A stretch of 64,000 nucleotides of DNA, taken from contig JANQNW010000001.1 in NCBI GenBank assembly GCA_028279375.1, positions 1 to 64,000 of the forward strand. Direction: 5' to 3'. Of this stretch, positions 7,911 to 16,997 are shown in pieces (positions within the stretch are counted from its first letter, which is position 1; each line of letters starts with the position of its first letter). The position numbers and the translations under genes were made by a program. This stretch comes from Phycisphaerales bacterium (GTDB lineage: Bacteria > Planctomycetota > Phycisphaerae > Phycisphaerales > UBA1924). The notes under the pieces are model-generated. The model did not search any database. It saw nothing but the letters and a program-made list of their open reading frames with translations, and was not told the DNA's origin.

Positions 7911-9260
7911 TTACGGGATCAGTCCGAGCTGACGGTACTTCTCGCGATACTTCTCAGCGAGAGCCGTCTGCTTATTCTGCAGATCGACAGCGCGCCCGTC
8001 GATGAACGCCATTTCGACATCCGACGCGATCTCCAGCACATCGCCGTTCGTCACGATCAGCGTCGCCCGCTTTCCGGCATCCAGCGATCCGAGCTCGGCG
8101 CCGACACCGAGGAGCTCCGCAGGCGAGAGCGTGATCGAACGGAGCGCCGCCTCCGGCGAGAGCCCGTACGCCACACACGTGCCCGCGTGATCCGGCAGGT
8201 TGCGCAGGTGAGGCGTCTGGAAAGTGCCGCCGCCTGTCGCAAGGCACCAGCGCACACCGGCGCTCTCGAGACGCGCAGCGAGCGTGAAGGGCGAGTCGTA
8301 CGCGGTGTCGCGACGACGCGGCATGCGATGCGATCCCGTGAGAATCACGCCGACATCGGCGCTTCGAAGCAGATCAGAACAGAGCGCCGCGTCCCTTCCG
8401 CCGATGAGCACCGCCTTGAGTCCGCGCTCCCGCGCAAACGAAACGGCGGACTCGATCTGCTCCATCTCCTGCGCCTGAATGAAGACGGGCTTCTCGCCGC
8501 GAAGCGCCGCGCCCATCGCCTCCCATCGAAGATCAAGATCGACCGAAGGGTCGGATGCACGCGCTGCGAGATACGCATCGGCGGCGTCGAACGCCTCCGT
8601 AATGGCGCGCATGTTCTCCTTCGCTTCCTTCAACTGCTCTTCTTCCGACTTCTGCATCCACCACGCCGTGATGGGACGCACACGCGGCCAGGCGATGACA
8701 AGTCCGGCGTCATCGACGACCGTCATGTCCTCCCACGTCCAGCCTTCGAGTCGCATCACGCTCGCGCGCCCGGGGATGGCCCCACCCGACGGCAGCACCA
8801 GCGCCGTCAGAACGCCGCTCGAGCGCGTGACGGGAATCAGTGTCGAGTCGGAGTTCACGCCGACAGAAGCTCGAACCTCCGGTGAGACATTCCCCACTTC
8901 GGCGACGTCGATCGTGGCGCGCACGGCGCCGACCTCCATAAGCCCCAGCACTGAGTTCGCGGCGATCATGCCCGGGAAGACATGGCGTCCCTCGAGATCG
9001 ATGCGCACGATCGGCTGCGGCGCGTTCTGTGCGCCAACCTGCGCCATCTCCTGCGAGGAGCCAATCGCGATGATGCGCCCGTCGGCGAACGCGATGCCGC
9101 CCTGGACCGTCTCACCCGAGATCGTGTGGATGACGCCATTGGTGAGAACCGTGGTCCCGATCTGCGGCGGCGCCTTGTGAACGAGATCCTGCGCCTGCGC
9201 GTGCGCCGCGAGCAGCGTGAGGCACGCGAGTGCGATCAGTTGACGAGAAGAACGAAGCAT
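7911..9260 (-). CDS. Secreted amidohydrolase-family protein lacking the HxH metal motif
   Basis: The protein has a signal peptide (MLRSSRQLIALACLTLLAAHAQA) and the overall layout of an imidazolonepropionase-type amidohydrolase: an N-terminal small beta domain with TNGVIHTISG, a barrel, and a C-terminal LGSLDAGKRATLIVTNGD segment. The usual PGLIDxHxH metal site is replaced by FPGMIAANSVLGL, so the His ligands are absent and this copy is probably not catalytic by itself. GGAGG at 9272-9276 supports the ATG at 9260; an ATG at 9281 overlapping the upstream stop as ATGA is the alternative. It is translationally coupled to the larger paralogue upstream, which suggests a shared complex or pathway. 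Confidence 0.85.
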   Translation of the reverse strand: MLRSSRQLIALACLTLLAAHAQAQDLVHKAPPQIGTTVLTNGVIHTISGETVQGGIAFADGRIIAIGSSQEMAQVGAQNAPQPIVRIDLEGRHVFPGMIAANSVLGLMEVGAVRATIDVAEVGNVSPEVRASVGVNSDSTLIPVTRSSGVLTALVLPSGGAIPGRASVMRLEGWTWEDMTVVDDAGLVIAWPRVRPITAWWMQKSEEEQLKEAKENMRAITEAFDAADAYLAARASDPSVDLDLRWEAMGAALRGEKPVFIQAQEMEQIESAVSFARERGLKAVLIGGRDAALCSDLLRSADVGVILTGSHRMPRRRDTAYDSPFTLAARLESAGVRWCLATGGGTFQTPHLRNLPDHAGTCVAYGLSPEAALRSITLSPAELLGVGAELGSLDAGKRATLIVTNGDVLEIASDVEMAFIDGRAVDLQNKQTALAEKYREKYRQLGLIP

Positions 9261-9277
9261 GGCGTTGTGCGCCTCCA

Positions 9278-12200
9278 TCATCGTGAGAACTCGAACAGGA
9301 CGCAGCCGCAATCGCCGCACTGGTTCGCTTCGGGGTCGATGCCGGCCCGAAGCAGATCAAGCATGTACGCCTCGAGCGCCTCGTTGTCGAGCTCGTGACC
9401 GTGGCCCTGGTGGTTGTGGCCGTGGTGGTCGTGGCCGTGATCATGCAACGCCGCGGCGCGACCAACGGGCGCCGATCCACCCTTGCCGCCCGCGCCGGAA
9501 GCGAGAATCTTCTGAATGATCCGGCTTCGTTCCGCCCGCGCCTCATCCCGCATCTCGAGATCACGCTCGCGCGAGAAGTATCGGGCGCCGTCGATGTAGG
9601 TCGCCTCGCAGCGACTCATCGTCGAGAGCGGCGAGCCCGACCAGATCGCGAAGTCCGCGTCCTTGCCCGGCTCGAGTGAGCCGATGCGATCCTCGACGCC
9701 AAGTTGGATCGCCGGGTTGATCGTCACGAACTTCAGCGCCTCCTCCGGGGGCACGTTTCCATAGCGCACGGCCTTCGCCGCCTCGGTGTTCATGCGCCGC
9801 GCCAGCTCGGCCGAATCCGAGTTGAAAGAGACCACGACGCCGACCTCGTGCATGATGGCGCCGTTCTCCGGAATGGCGTCGATGACTTCCATCTTGTACG
9901 CCCACCAGTCGCTGAACGACGAACCGCCGATCGCAGCCTCCTTGATCGCCTCGGCGACCTTGTAGCCCTCCAGCACATGCTGGAACGTGCCAATGCGGAA
10001 GCCAAACTCCGTCGCCACGCGGCAGAGCATGAGGATCTCATCCTGCCGGTAGCTGTGACAGTGGACGAGCCTGCGATTCGCCAGCACCTCTGCGAGCGCT
10101 TCGAGCTCCAGGTCCACGCGCGGCGCAATCGAGCGGCGCTGCTCCGAAGCCGAGAGTCCCTCGTATTGCGCCTTGGCGCGGGCGTATTCGTCTGCGGCGA
10201 TGAATCGATCCCGGATGATCGTCTCAACGCCGAGGCGCGTCTGCGGATAGCGCGTCGTGTACTTATCGCCCCAGTTCGCCTGCTTGACATTCTCGCCCAG
10301 CGCGAACTTGATGCCGCCCATCGCGCCCTTGACCTTCATATCGTCGGGGTGACGCGAGCCCCAGCGCAGCTTGATCGTCTGGTTCTGCCCGCCGATCGGA
10401 TTCGCAGAGCCATGCAGAAGATTCGCGGCCGTCAGCCCGCCTGCGAGCTGGCGATAGAGATTGATATCGTCAGGATTCACCACGTCGCCGATGCGCACCT
10501 CTGAGGTGACCGCCTGCGTGCCTTCGTTCACACCGCCGGTGATCGCAATATGGCTGTGACAGTCAATCAGTCCGGGCGTGACGTGCATGCCCCCGAGTTC
10601 GATCTTTGGAATGTCATTGCGACGCGGCGCCTCGCTCGCCGGGCCGACCCATGAGACGCGCCCGTCCTCCACAAGCATCGCGCCGTTTTCGATGATCCCG
10701 TCAGGGCCGCTCGTCCAGATGACGCCCCCGGTGAGGAGCATGTCCTCCGACTCCGGCGTCTTGGCCAGGCCGTAAGCGCCGACGGGCGTCACGACAAGCT
10801 CGGGCGCGAGTTCGGGCTCGTCATCCTCCGACATCATTTCGTCGCCCGACTCCGAATCGTCGCCGATCTCCTCAGACGCGGACTCGTCGCCTTCGTCTTC
10901 GTCAGCCGTCGCGATCTCAAATGGTTCGTCGGTGCGCTCGGCGCGCCATGGGAACGTGAACCCTCCGGGATCCACGACCGTGCCGAGGATCTGGTCGTCT
11001 GCGAGCACGCCGGAGAGCGTCCAGACGCCCTCCGCGTCGAAAGCCTCGCCGTCAATCGTGAAGTCGATGCGCGAAGCGCGCACCGTGACGCTCTTCGCCT
11101 TGGACGACTCGTCGATCGCGGCGAGCTTCAGCGCGTCGCCCTCACCGATCTCGATCTTGCCGTCGATCGGTTCGGCGTCGCCGAATCGCGCGGCCCAGAC
11201 GCCCTCGAAGCGATTGTCCGGCGCCTCGTTGATCTCGAAGCGCCTCCCGCTGACCCACACATCTCGGATCTTCGTCTCCTTGTCGAAGAGCTCGCCATCG
11301 AGCACGACAAGATTCGCCAGCATGCCGTCATCGACCCTGCCGAGGATTTCACTGGCGCCGAGCATCATCGCCGGCGTCGTCGTGAGCATCGCCAGCGCGT
11401 CATCTTCGCTCAGTCCCTGCTCGATCGCCTTCCGAATATTCGCGTGGAAGTTCTCATCCTTGCGAAGCTGATCCGTCGTAATGGCGACCTGCACGCCTTC
11501 TTTCCGAAGACGGCGCAGATTCGTTGGGGCTTGTTCCCAGGACTGCAGATCGCGAAGTGTGACCGACTCGCGCTCGCCGTAGGTGCTCACCTTCGGCGCC
11601 TTCGGATAGGTCACCGGCGCAATGAGCCGCGTGCGATCGGTCGCGATCGCTTCGAGACGCCGGAAGTCCATGCCATTGCCGACGATCAGGCTGCGCCGCG
11701 AGAACTCGTTCGCGATCTTCGAAGCGCGAAGAACGTTGACCTCGCTCTTCGCATGAAAGAGCAACTGTGTGGACTCTTCTGAGTTCGGGCCAAGCGCCGC
11801 AAGCGACTCGGAACGCACGGGAACGGAGCTCGCCTTCGCAGTGCGGCTCGCTGTTCGAGCGATCTGGTCGTTCCACCCGGCGTCAAGAAGCGTCTGGCGA
11901 ATCAGCGCGATCGCGCCCATCAGAGAGCCCGGATACTCACCCGAACCCCAGCCGCTCGTCTCGAAGGCCACCGACTGGTAGACGTTCGGCACGATGACTT
12001 CCGGCGTCGCGGCTGCCGTCGCGGATTCCGGCTCGGCGAGCGACACCAGCGCCGCGCTCCCGCGAAAGATGCCCTTGTCCGGCGTGATTGCCGCGGCCGC
12101 ATAGCCCAGTCCTCGAAGCTTCTTGCGCGTCGCCTCGTCGAGGCCGTCGCCATCCAGCGCCGAGCGATGCGCCTGGATCCGCTTGTTGTTCCAGTGCGCG

Positions 12201-12544
12201 CCGGCCGCGTTCTCATCACGCAGCGGCGCCTCGACTGGCGCATACGGCTCGATGAAGCCTGCGAACACGAACAGACCGGTGCAGTCCCACTCCCGTGCGC
12301 CTGCGGGCGGCGCGCCGCCGGGACTCACGGAGACGATGACGCCGTCGCGCATGACGATCGTCGCGTCCTCGATCACCTTGCCCGGTGTCGGAATCAGCGT
12401 CGCATGCGTCAGCGCATGCCAGCGCGGATCAACGCGCTTCGGGCCGTTCGCCGGCGCCGGCTGCGCCAGTGCGTTCACTCCGAGCAGGAAAAGTGCCAAT
12501 GCCGCCAGCGCGACATTCCGACCGGGAGAAGTCAGCAGATTCAT
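9278..12544 (-). CDS. Large secreted two-module amidohydrolase with His-rich tail
   Basis: A 1088-residue secreted protein with a signal peptide ending near AQPAP. The N-terminal module (about 40-440) is amidohydrolase-like but has FAGFIEPYAPVEAP where the HxH motif should be. A beta-rich segment (440-545) and a very acidic linker (about 548-582) follow. The C-terminal module (about 600-1010) carries PGLIDCHSH with H663 and H665, HCHSYR, a later HVLEG, and GSLEPGKDADFAIW, so it is the probable catalytic metal-dependent hydrolase. The tail holds HDHGHDHHGHNHQGHGH near residue 1035 and a CGDCGC motif, both possible metal-binding sites. Substrate is unknown. The downstream 449-residue paralogue overlaps or abuts it. 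Confidence 0.88.
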   Translation of the reverse strand: MNLLTSPGRNVALAALALFLLGVNALAQPAPANGPKRVDPRWHALTHATLIPTPGKVIEDATIVMRDGVIVSVSPGGAPPAGAREWDCTGLFVFAGFIEPYAPVEAPLRDENAAGAHWNNKRIQAHRSALDGDGLDEATRKKLRGLGYAAAAITPDKGIFRGSAALVSLAEPESATAAATPEVIVPNVYQSVAFETSGWGSGEYPGSLMGAIALIRQTLLDAGWNDQIARTASRTAKASSVPVRSESLAALGPNSEESTQLLFHAKSEVNVLRASKIANEFSRRSLIVGNGMDFRRLEAIATDRTRLIAPVTYPKAPKVSTYGERESVTLRDLQSWEQAPTNLRRLRKEGVQVAITTDQLRKDENFHANIRKAIEQGLSEDDALAMLTTTPAMMLGASEILGRVDDGMLANLVVLDGELFDKETKIRDVWVSGRRFEINEAPDNRFEGVWAARFGDAEPIDGKIEIGEGDALKLAAIDESSKAKSVTVRASRIDFTIDGEAFDAEGVWTLSGVLADDQILGTVVDPGGFTFPWRAERTDEPFEIATADEDEGDESASEEIGDDSESGDEMMSEDDEPELAPELVVTPVGAYGLAKTPESEDMLLTGGVIWTSGPDGIIENGAMLVEDGRVSWVGPASEAPRRNDIPKIELGGMHVTPGLIDCHSHIAITGGVNEGTQAVTSEVRIGDVVNPDDINLYRQLAGGLTAANLLHGSANPIGGQNQTIKLRWGSRHPDDMKVKGAMGGIKFALGENVKQANWGDKYTTRYPQTRLGVETIIRDRFIAADEYARAKAQYEGLSASEQRRSIAPRVDLELEALAEVLANRRLVHCHSYRQDEILMLCRVATEFGFRIGTFQHVLEGYKVAEAIKEAAIGGSSFSDWWAYKMEVIDAIPENGAIMHEVGVVVSFNSDSAELARRMNTEAAKAVRYGNVPPEEALKFVTINPAIQLGVEDRIGSLEPGKDADFAIWSGSPLSTMSRCEATYIDGARYFSRERDLEMRDEARAERSRIIQKILASGAGGKGGSAPVGRAAALHDHGHDHHGHNHQGHGHELDNEALEAYMLDLLRAGIDPEANQCGDCGCVLFEFSR

Positions 12545-12563
12545 ACAAACAGACTAGCCACAC

Positions 12564-12578
12564 GGAGTTGACGACTCC
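12564..12578. promoter_or_regulatory. Short palindrome upstream of the amidohydrolase pair
   Basis: GGAGT and ACTCC arms, five bases each, flank TGACG. The palindrome lies just ahead of a possible TAGTCT -10 element (minus strand) for the gene starting at 12544, so it could be an operator. No regulator gene is adjacent. Confidence 0.2.
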
Positions 12579-12635
12579 ATGACTGAATCAAGGTGGGCCC
12601 GAACGACCCGATATTCAGACTCAAATGTCCGTTTG

Positions 12636-13682
12636 TCAGCCGCCGCTTGTCGCGAGGATCACATCGTCGAAGTCGTCCGGCGTGCGCACGGCCTCCGACA
12701 CATCTGCCGGCGCCAGTTCGCCATCAGGCAGGTACCAGACCTTGTCGAAGTCGGCGCTCTCGGACCTCTTGAAGAAGACCTCGTCCTCACCGGCGCTGAT
12801 CACCACAACCTTGCCGCGCGCGATCGCCGGATCCCAGCCCTCGGAGATATCCGCTCGCTGCGTCGGGTTCGCGCGGCTGCCGAGGATTCCCTCAAGCGAG
12901 TCCTCGATCGCCATGTCTCCGTTGTTGCCGAATCCAAGAATGCTCAGGCTGTTCTGGTCAATCTGGTTCTGACCGACGCCTTCGCTCTGGAGGAAGCCGG
13001 CGTTGGAGGTCCAGTAGAAAGACGCCCGATCCACATCCGAGTTGAGCCGGGCAAAGGTCGCGACGCTGCTCGGGGCCTTGTGCTGCACCCACAAGAGGAG
13101 TGGCTGCCCGAAGGCGTCCACGACGTCCGGGATCCCCTTGCCGTTGCCGTCAATGTCGATCGCATCGCCGCCCGTCTCGACGTCCGTGACCTGCCCCGCG
13201 ACGGGGAAGAACTCCGCGGCCTTGAGCGTCAGATAGCCGGGGCCCGTGGACGAGCCCATGAGGGCCGTGTCGATCGTCACGTCGGGAGCGTTGCCCGTCC
13301 AGCCCTGGATCGTGATCAGGGAGTTGGACGCATTCGGCGCCCCGCGATCTTCGACGACGCCTCCGGCGAGTTCAATCAGCGCGTTCTCCATCGCGGTCAG
13401 GCCGCGCGCGTCGTTGCCGGACTGCCCCATCACGGCGGCGCCGTACTGCCCGGGCGATCTCCGATTGTCGATCACGAACTGATCAACCGCCTGGAGCACG
13501 TTGCGCATCGTCGCCTTGGAGACGACGCCCTTGCCGGAGCGGCGCACCGCGCCCATCACCGGAAACAGGATGCCCAGCAGGATCGCGATGATCGTGATCG
13601 TGACCAGAATCTCGATGAGCGTGAACGCGCGCTTCCCTGAAGCGGCGTCGCGTCCTGTGCTGGATCGAATAGCAGACCTCAT
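12636..13682 (-). CDS. Prepilin-type N-terminal methylation domain protein
   Basis: The N-terminus has a type IV prepilin/pseudopilin signal: a basic leader ending KRA, then FTLIEILVTITIIAILLG, with Glu at +5 and a hydrophobic helix. The cleavage position has Ala instead of the usual Gly, a variant often seen in planctomycete pseudopilin-like proteins. The remaining 300 residues form a globular secreted domain with DIDGNGKGIPDVVDAFG (an Asp-rich, calcium-binding-like stretch near residue 185) and a C-terminal ISAGEDEVFF. GAGAGG upstream supports the ATG at 13682. Probably a minor pseudopilin of a type II secretion-like system; no assembly genes are nearby. Confidence 0.85.
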   Translation of the reverse strand: MRSAIRSSTGRDAASGKRAFTLIEILVTITIIAILLGILFPVMGAVRRSGKGVVSKATMRNVLQAVDQFVIDNRRSPGQYGAAVMGQSGNDARGLTAMENALIELAGGVVEDRGAPNASNSLITIQGWTGNAPDVTIDTALMGSSTGPGYLTLKAAEFFPVAGQVTDVETGGDAIDIDGNGKGIPDVVDAFGQPLLLWVQHKAPSSVATFARLNSDVDRASFYWTSNAGFLQSEGVGQNQIDQNSLSILGFGNNGDMAIEDSLEGILGSRANPTQRADISEGWDPAIARGKVVVISAGEDEVFFKRSESADFDKVWYLPDGELAPADVSEAVRTPDDFDDVILATSGG

Positions 13683-13923
13683 GACAGCCCTCTCCCGGCG
13701 TGCGGCCGGATCGAATCGGAACAAACAGCCGGTGGCCGACACACGATCGGCCCCCATCGTCTCCATCCAACAAACCGTTGCTGCTGACTCGCCCCACGAA
13801 CGCATGAATCGCGAGCGCACAGGTCACACGCAGTGACTTCCGCCACGTTCATCCGCCGGGCGAGTATACGCAGACGGCTCGAATCGGTTTACGGGGATCG
13901 CCCAATCGGGCGTGAGAGGCCGC

Positions 13924-14655
13924 CTAGCTGCGCGTGAACGCCCCTCGAAGGATCCGGCGCGGTGGCTCACCGTCGTCCAGGAAGTCGTCCATTTCCCGGG
14001 TCGGTCGAAGACCGGCGATCGCCGCTGCAGACGTGACCTCATCAGCCGTCGGCGGATACGGGGGTCCAGCCGCCTCGTCCAGGGGCGTCCCGCCCTCCCG
14101 TCCTTCACAGATCACGAGCAGCGCGCCATGCGGGCCGAGAAGCTCGACCATCGAGCGAACGAACTGCTCCCAGAGCGCCGGCGGCGCCGACTGAATCGTG
14201 CCCACATCGACGAGCAGATCGAAACGATGGCGGAATCGACTGGGCGGATCGCAGAGATCGCCGACACTGAACCGATCGGCGTGCTGCGGATACGTGCGTT
14301 TGGCGATATTGATCGCCGACTGCGAGCAGTCGAAGGCACAGACGTCGTAGCCCCGATTAATCAGCTCGACTGCGTCATGACCGACGCCGCAGCCACACAC
14401 CGCCACGCGACCGCCCGGACGAACCAGGCCGGGCGCCTCGGCGTTGAGCCAGGCGCGTAGCGCGGGGGAAGGCTGACCGAGATCCCACGGCACGCGGAGA
14501 TGCTCGCGATCCGCCTCCTGATAGATCTCGTCGAACCAGCGCGCGAGATCGGCGGGTGTCAGCTGCTCAGGCAGCGGATGAGCATCCGTCTTCCAGCGGG
14601 GTCTTGCTGGAGCGATACCGACGGAGGCTGGTTGATCAAGGGTGATGACGGCCAT
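13924..14655 (-). CDS. Class I SAM-dependent methyltransferase, TPMT-like
   Basis: A 243-residue methyltransferase. Motif I is VAVCGCGVGHDAVEL near residue 92, followed by the acidic end of strand 2 (YDVCAFDCS). The preceding VPWDLGQPSPALRAWL is the substrate-binding N-terminal signature typical of thiopurine methyltransferase-type proteins and their bacterial thiol, halide or metalloid methylating relatives. The actual acceptor cannot be told from sequence. GGGAG seven bases ahead of the ATG at 14655 decides the start against longer in-frame options. A single gene flanked by intergenic spaces on both sides. Confidence 0.85.
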   Translation of the reverse strand: MAVITLDQPASVGIAPARPRWKTDAHPLPEQLTPADLARWFDEIYQEADREHLRVPWDLGQPSPALRAWLNAEAPGLVRPGGRVAVCGCGVGHDAVELINRGYDVCAFDCSQSAINIAKRTYPQHADRFSVGDLCDPPSRFRHRFDLLVDVGTIQSAPPALWEQFVRSMVELLGPHGALLVICEGREGGTPLDEAAGPPYPPTADEVTSAAAIAGLRPTREMDDFLDDGEPPRRILRGAFTRS

Positions 14656-14901
14656 GGTTTCGCTCCCGGCATGGAAGCGAGCGGGCACGCTGCAGGCACG
14701 AAGCGGCATCCCGGTCGCGGAATCGACGATTGGCCCCATAATGAGCCAAGACGCGTCCCTCTCCGTTACGTCCTCAGAATACGAGCCATCGACTGAACAT
14801 GCACGGGAATTCAGTCCTTCCCTCCACATCACGTCCAGAAACACAGGGTCTTCGCCCGGAGAATCAGCGAAGTCCGGCTGATCGCGCAAATCCTGCGCCT
14901 C

Positions 14902-15810
14902 TCAGACGCGTGTCGCGTCCTGCGCGGCCTTGCTCCGAGAGCGCGGAGCGAAGATCGCCGTGGACTGGTTGGCGTGGCCCTGTCCGACCCGGACGGCCCC
15001 CTTCTCCACGATGCGTTCGAAGGCGCTCTTCGCGTTCTCCTCGCTGTACTCCGTCCCGATGAATCGTCGATCCAGCGCCCGCGCGACGACGCCTGTCGTC
15101 CCGGAGCCCGTAAAGGGATCCATGACGAGGTCGCCCTCATTCGAGCACGCCTTGATCACCCGCTCGAGGTACACCTCCGGCAGTTGATTCTCGTGGCGCT
15201 TCCAGCGTTCCTTGTTGTTCCCCTGGATTCGTCCCCAGTACTGCCCGTACCACACATCCATGGGCACGCGCTTGCCGCTCGGGCCGTGGCCTTCCTTCTT
15301 GTTCATCGTGCGCGGATCGAAATACGTCGTCGCCCGGTCGCTGGGCTCGAGAATGTCATCCGCGTTCCAGATGCGATTCTTCGGATCCTTCACGAAATAG
15401 AGCACGTGCACCTTGCTCATGATGAAGGAGCCCATCCGATTCTGACCGAACCGGAAGTGCCAGACGCACCAGTTCACCATGTGCAGCTTGCGCTCGTGCT
15501 TCAGATGCATCACGATCTCGGCGGCCGTGTCGTCCGGGATGTTCACCCAGATCGCACCGTGCGGCGCCAGGGCGTCTACGCAGACGTCGAGCCATTCCTT
15601 CGTGAAATCGAGGTAATCCTCGCGCGGCATGCCATCGTGCCACTTGTCGTACTTCACATTCCAGTTGAAGGGCGGGTCGGCGAAGACGAGATCGACCTGC
15701 TGCTTCTTCGCAGGGGAAAGTCGGGGGATGATCTTGCGGCAGTCGCCGACGTAGATCTTCGTCTCGGGCTTGTCCGCCTTGAGTGTCGTCTTGGGCGTTC
15801 TGGTGGCCAT
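14902..15810 (-). CDS. Orphan beta-class DNA methyltransferase
   Basis: A 302-residue DNA amino-methyltransferase. The catalytic motif IV DPPF (residues 45-48, ADPPFNW) comes before motif I, DPFTGSGTTGVVARAL (about 229-244), which is the beta-class order; DPPF fits N6-adenine or N4-cytosine methylation. Between them is a target-recognition region with a conserved WHFRFGQNRMG stretch. No restriction endonuclase or specificity subunit is next to it, so a regulatory or epigenetic role is more likely than restriction. ATG at 15810 (MATRTPK) is preferred; a TTG at 15837 is in frame. Confidence 0.88.
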   Translation of the reverse strand: MATRTPKTTLKADKPETKIYVGDCRKIIPRLSPAKKQQVDLVFADPPFNWNVKYDKWHDGMPREDYLDFTKEWLDVCVDALAPHGAIWVNIPDDTAAEIVMHLKHERKLHMVNWCVWHFRFGQNRMGSFIMSKVHVLYFVKDPKNRIWNADDILEPSDRATTYFDPRTMNKKEGHGPSGKRVPMDVWYGQYWGRIQGNNKERWKRHENQLPEVYLERVIKACSNEGDLVMDPFTGSGTTGVVARALDRRFIGTEYSEENAKSAFERIVEKGAVRVGQGHANQSTAIFAPRSRSKAAQDATRV

Positions 15811-15990
15811 ATCGTGATTCTTGCCTACGAATAGCAAACGCGCCAGTCCAGCGCCAACTCATCCACACATCGATCTTCCGATTGAGGTTTGAGTCCCCGG
15901 GAACTTCGCGATGCGGGAAGGCGTATCGCACGAGAGCGGCCTCAGTCGGAAGCGCACGGCGAGAGCGGGGTCGCTTGGTAAGGAGATCCC

Positions 15991-16971
15991 ATGATTGCAT
16001 TCCGGGTCTGGAACACGCGACCTGCAGCGATGGCGATGGCAGCGCTTGGAGTTCTCACTCTGGGCCCCAGCGCGCTCGCGGAGAATCCTCCAGCGACGCC
16101 TGAAGAGCACGAACTGCCACTTGGTTGGAACTGGGTCTTCGGCCCCGCGCCTGTTCACGGGCTCGCCGGCAGGTCAGGACAGACGGGTGTCTTCGACGGG
16201 GGCTTCTGGACAATCGACAGGCGATCCAATGGCGATCTCGTCGGACGCCTGATCATCGTTGATCTGTCGAGCCCCGATCCGATCGAGATCGAACTCGTCA
16301 TTCTTGATGAGCAGGGTTCGCCAACGAAGTCTCGGGGAACGACCACCTACCGGCGCGACAATCGAGGCATTGTCGAGACGTCCTTCGAGGATCCGGGCGG
16401 CGATGGCCTTCGTCTCGGAGTGATGGCTCTGACACGCGATGGCGCTCGCCGAGCGTCGGACGCCGGCATGGAAGAAGCTCGCGAACTTGGAGCGAGCATC
16501 CTCCCACGGCCCCTTCTCGGCGAGTCGCTCGATTTCGAGTTCCCGCTGGTCGGAGGCGGACGGATCAGCGAGGAATCTCTCCGAGGAAGAATTGTCGTCA
16601 TCGATGGCTGGGCGACCTGGTGCATTCCGTGCATGGAGAAGATGCCAGCCCTGCATGAACTCAAGGAAGAATACGGCGATGCGCTCGCCATCGTCGGAAT
16701 CAACTTCGATTCGCAACTTGCGACCGCCAGGGAGGCGATCAGGGGCGGGAGCCTGAACTGGAATCAGGTCCATGCCGGCAGCGCCGACGCCGGCCATCCT
16801 GATCTGTGGAGCACGACGACCGGATGGGACACGTTGCCGCAGATCGTGATCCTGGACAGGGACGGCGTTGTTCGCCACATCGCGAACCACACGCTGGACC
16901 TCGAGAACGAGGTCGATCGATTGATCGCCGATCAACCGAAGCCGATGAACGCGCAAGGCGAAGATCGCTGA
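15991..16971 (+). CDS. Exported TlpA-like thioredoxin-fold protein
   Basis: A 326-residue protein with a signal peptide ending near SALAE. Residues 35-180 form a beta-rich N-terminal domain with no family I recognise. The C-terminal third is a TlpA/ResA-like thioredoxin domain: LRGRIVVIDGWATWCIPCMEKMP with redox cysteines in WCIPC, VGINFD, and the cis-proline motif TLPQIVI. Such exported proteins reduce or isomerise disulfides in envelope proteins or cytochromes. AAGGAG five bases ahead of the ATG supports the start. Convergent with the CPBP protease gene, 26 bases away. Confidence 0.88.
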   Translation: MIAFRVWNTRPAAMAMAALGVLTLGPSALAENPPATPEEHELPLGWNWVFGPAPVHGLAGRSGQTGVFDGGFWTIDRRSNGDLVGRLIIVDLSSPDPIEIELVILDEQGSPTKSRGTTTYRRDNRGIVETSFEDPGGDGLRLGVMALTRDGARRASDAGMEEARELGASILPRPLLGESLDFEFPLVGGGRISEESLRGRIVVIDGWATWCIPCMEKMPALHELKEEYGDALAIVGINFDSQLATAREAIRGGSLNWNQVHAGSADAGHPDLWSTTTGWDTLPQIVILDRDGVVRHIANHTLDLENEVDRLIADQPKPMNAQGEDR

Positions 16972-16997
16972 CGCTCCACGAGGAAAGGAGCGCGTGC

